DNA from: Bdellovibrionales bacterium
GTDB taxonomy: Bacteria > Myxococcota > XYA12-FULL-58-9 > SYDY01
DNA length: 7,732 nucleotides
Assembly: GCA_005801425.1 (NCBI GenBank)
Contig: SYDY01000060.1
Location: forward strand, 1 to 7,732
Direction: 5' to 3'
Shown here: piece by piece, positions 7,159 through 7,732 of the stretch
Numbering within the stretch: the stretch's first letter is position 1
How the letters are laid out: the number at the start of each line of letters is the position of its first letter
Made by a program: the position numbers and the translations under genes
Notes under the pieces: model-generated
Seen by the model: the letters and a program-made list of their open reading frames with translations, nothing else
Told to the model about the DNA's origin: nothing
Databases searched by the model: none

Positions 7159-7732
7159 GTTCTCCCCCTGAACCATGTGATGAATTTAAGTGCACCTTGT
7201 GGTGGATTGGGTGCCTCAATCCGAACGTCGTGAATGTTTTCTGATGTGATAAGGGCTTCAAGTGTGGCTTTGGGGACGGTGACCGACAATCCATCAATAT
7301 AACGGTGCAAGAGAAAGTCGTTGGCATACCAAGTGTTGACGATACGCTTGAGATTGCGTGCGGCAACGGTTTCAATGTATGGCCCGCTTTGGTTGGATCC
7401 TGGATGCCCGTAGTTGTTTCCCCAGGCAAATACATTGCCGCTAATAAATAGCTGTGGGTTTTTGAGGACAGTGATCAGCCGATACTTTTTTGAGGGATTC
7501 AAATGAAAGAACCCATCGAGATCGGGAAGAACTTGTGTGCCTTGAACATCGATGAGTTCGTAAGCCACTTGAATATGGGTAGGATCATAAACAACTTCCC
7601 ATTGGCGCGCTTCGGGGACAACACCACTCAAACAATAATTAGAATCAAATACCCCGACCTGTACAGGCCCGCATGATTGCACTTTCCCTATTTGATAACC
7701 GGTATTGCCGTCGGGACATTGACCCTCAAAAG
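7155..7732 (-). CDS. Unrecognised Cys-containing protein, N-terminus outside window
   Basis: The frame is open to the right edge, giving 191 C-terminal residues of a longer protein. An internal GTG at 7682 is not a convincing start because the Cys-containing pattern continues upstream of it. The visible N-terminal part has three Cys within about 30 residues (QCPDG, SCGP, YCLSG), as in small disulfide-bonded extracellular modules. The rest is a mixed alpha/beta sequence without a domain I recognise; it includes FHLNPSKKYRLITVL and NVFAWGNNYGHPGSNQSG. The Trp-Gly-Asn-Asn piece recalls RCC1-like propellers, but it occurs once and is not enough. The stop TGA (7155-7157) overlaps the lipoprotein ATG by four bases, so the two are translationally coupled and probably act in the same compartment. 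Secretion is inferred from the Cys content and the neighbour. Confidence 0.7.
   Translation of the reverse strand, partial: FEGQCPDGNTGYQIGKVQSCGPVQVGVFDSNYCLSGVVPEARQWEVVYDPTHIQVAYELIDVQGTQVLPDLDGFFHLNPSKKYRLITVLKNPQLFISGNVFAWGNNYGHPGSNQSGPYIETVAARNLKRIVNTWYANDFLLHRYIDGLSVTVPKATLEALITSENIHDVRIEAPNPPQGALKFITWFRGRT
7162..7169 (-). promoter_or_regulatory. Ribosome binding site deciding the lipoprotein start
   Basis: AGGGGGAG ends three bases before ATG 7158 on the minus strand and lies inside the last codons of the upstream gene. It resembles the site before the HTH gene (AGGGGGA), consistent with one operon. Confidence 0.75.

Noticed and set aside
7159-7176. Lipoprotein start at ATG 7176
   Set aside because: It would put six residues before an otherwise standard lipoprotein signal peptide and would include the AGGGGGAG site as coding sequence.
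7681-7732. GTG at 7682 as the true start of the right-edge gene
   Set aside because: The frame stays open to the edge, the upstream residues continue the Cys/Gly-rich pattern, and no separate signal peptide follows the GTG.

Overview
The window comes from a Gram-negative bacterium. It carries a twin-arginine export signal, a lipobox lipoprotein and Shine-Dalgarno-led genes. The combination of a Ser/Thr kinase, Pro/Ala/Lys-rich protein tails and a lipoprotein with YadA-type head repeats suggests a deltaproteobacterial lineage (Myxococcota or Bdellovibrionota-like). That placement is an impression from gene content, not a demonstrated taxonomy.

Left part (1-1822): the end of a Pro/Ala/Lys-rich protein on the plus strand, a strong intrinsic terminator, then a minus-strand, Tat-exported FAD-dependent L-amino-acid-oxidase-like enzyme. 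The enzyme is divergent from the next gene.

Middle part (1823-4531): two convergent genes whose stop codons lie 9 bases apart. The plus-strand gene encodes a eukaryotic-type Ser/Thr protein kinase with a long disordered N-terminus and two large insertions. The minus-strand gene encodes a 404-residue protein whose C-terminal half looks like the 'putative adhesin Stv' domain. It has a caspase-like His-Gly and Ala-Cys-Arg motif pair. Neither protein has a signal peptide or membrane segment. Both genes have a -10-like box almost touching the start codon, so both may be translated from leaderless mRNAs. An effector or toxin-like role is possible but is inference.

Right part (4647-7732): a tRNA-Gly(GCC) gene with its own promoter, followed by what looks like the left end of an integrative element inserted in the tRNA 3' end. 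The minus-strand genes read toward the tRNA: an unrecognised Cys-containing protein (cut by the window edge), a lipoprotein with coiled coil and YadA/Hep-Hag-like head repeats, a small excisionase-like helix-turn-helix protein, and a tyrosine recombinase. They are tightly packed, with a 4-base stop/start overlap, a 10-base gap and a 263-base out-of-frame overlap. The surface-protein genes may therefore be read through into xis and int. The last 20 or so residues of the integrase are antisense to the tRNA. The stop codon lies in the tRNA 5' half, so the integrase tail probably differs between integrated and excised forms.

No stretch longer than 300 bases lacks a gene. No CRISPR array, insertion sequence or rRNA was seen. 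The far attachment site (attR) is not in the window.
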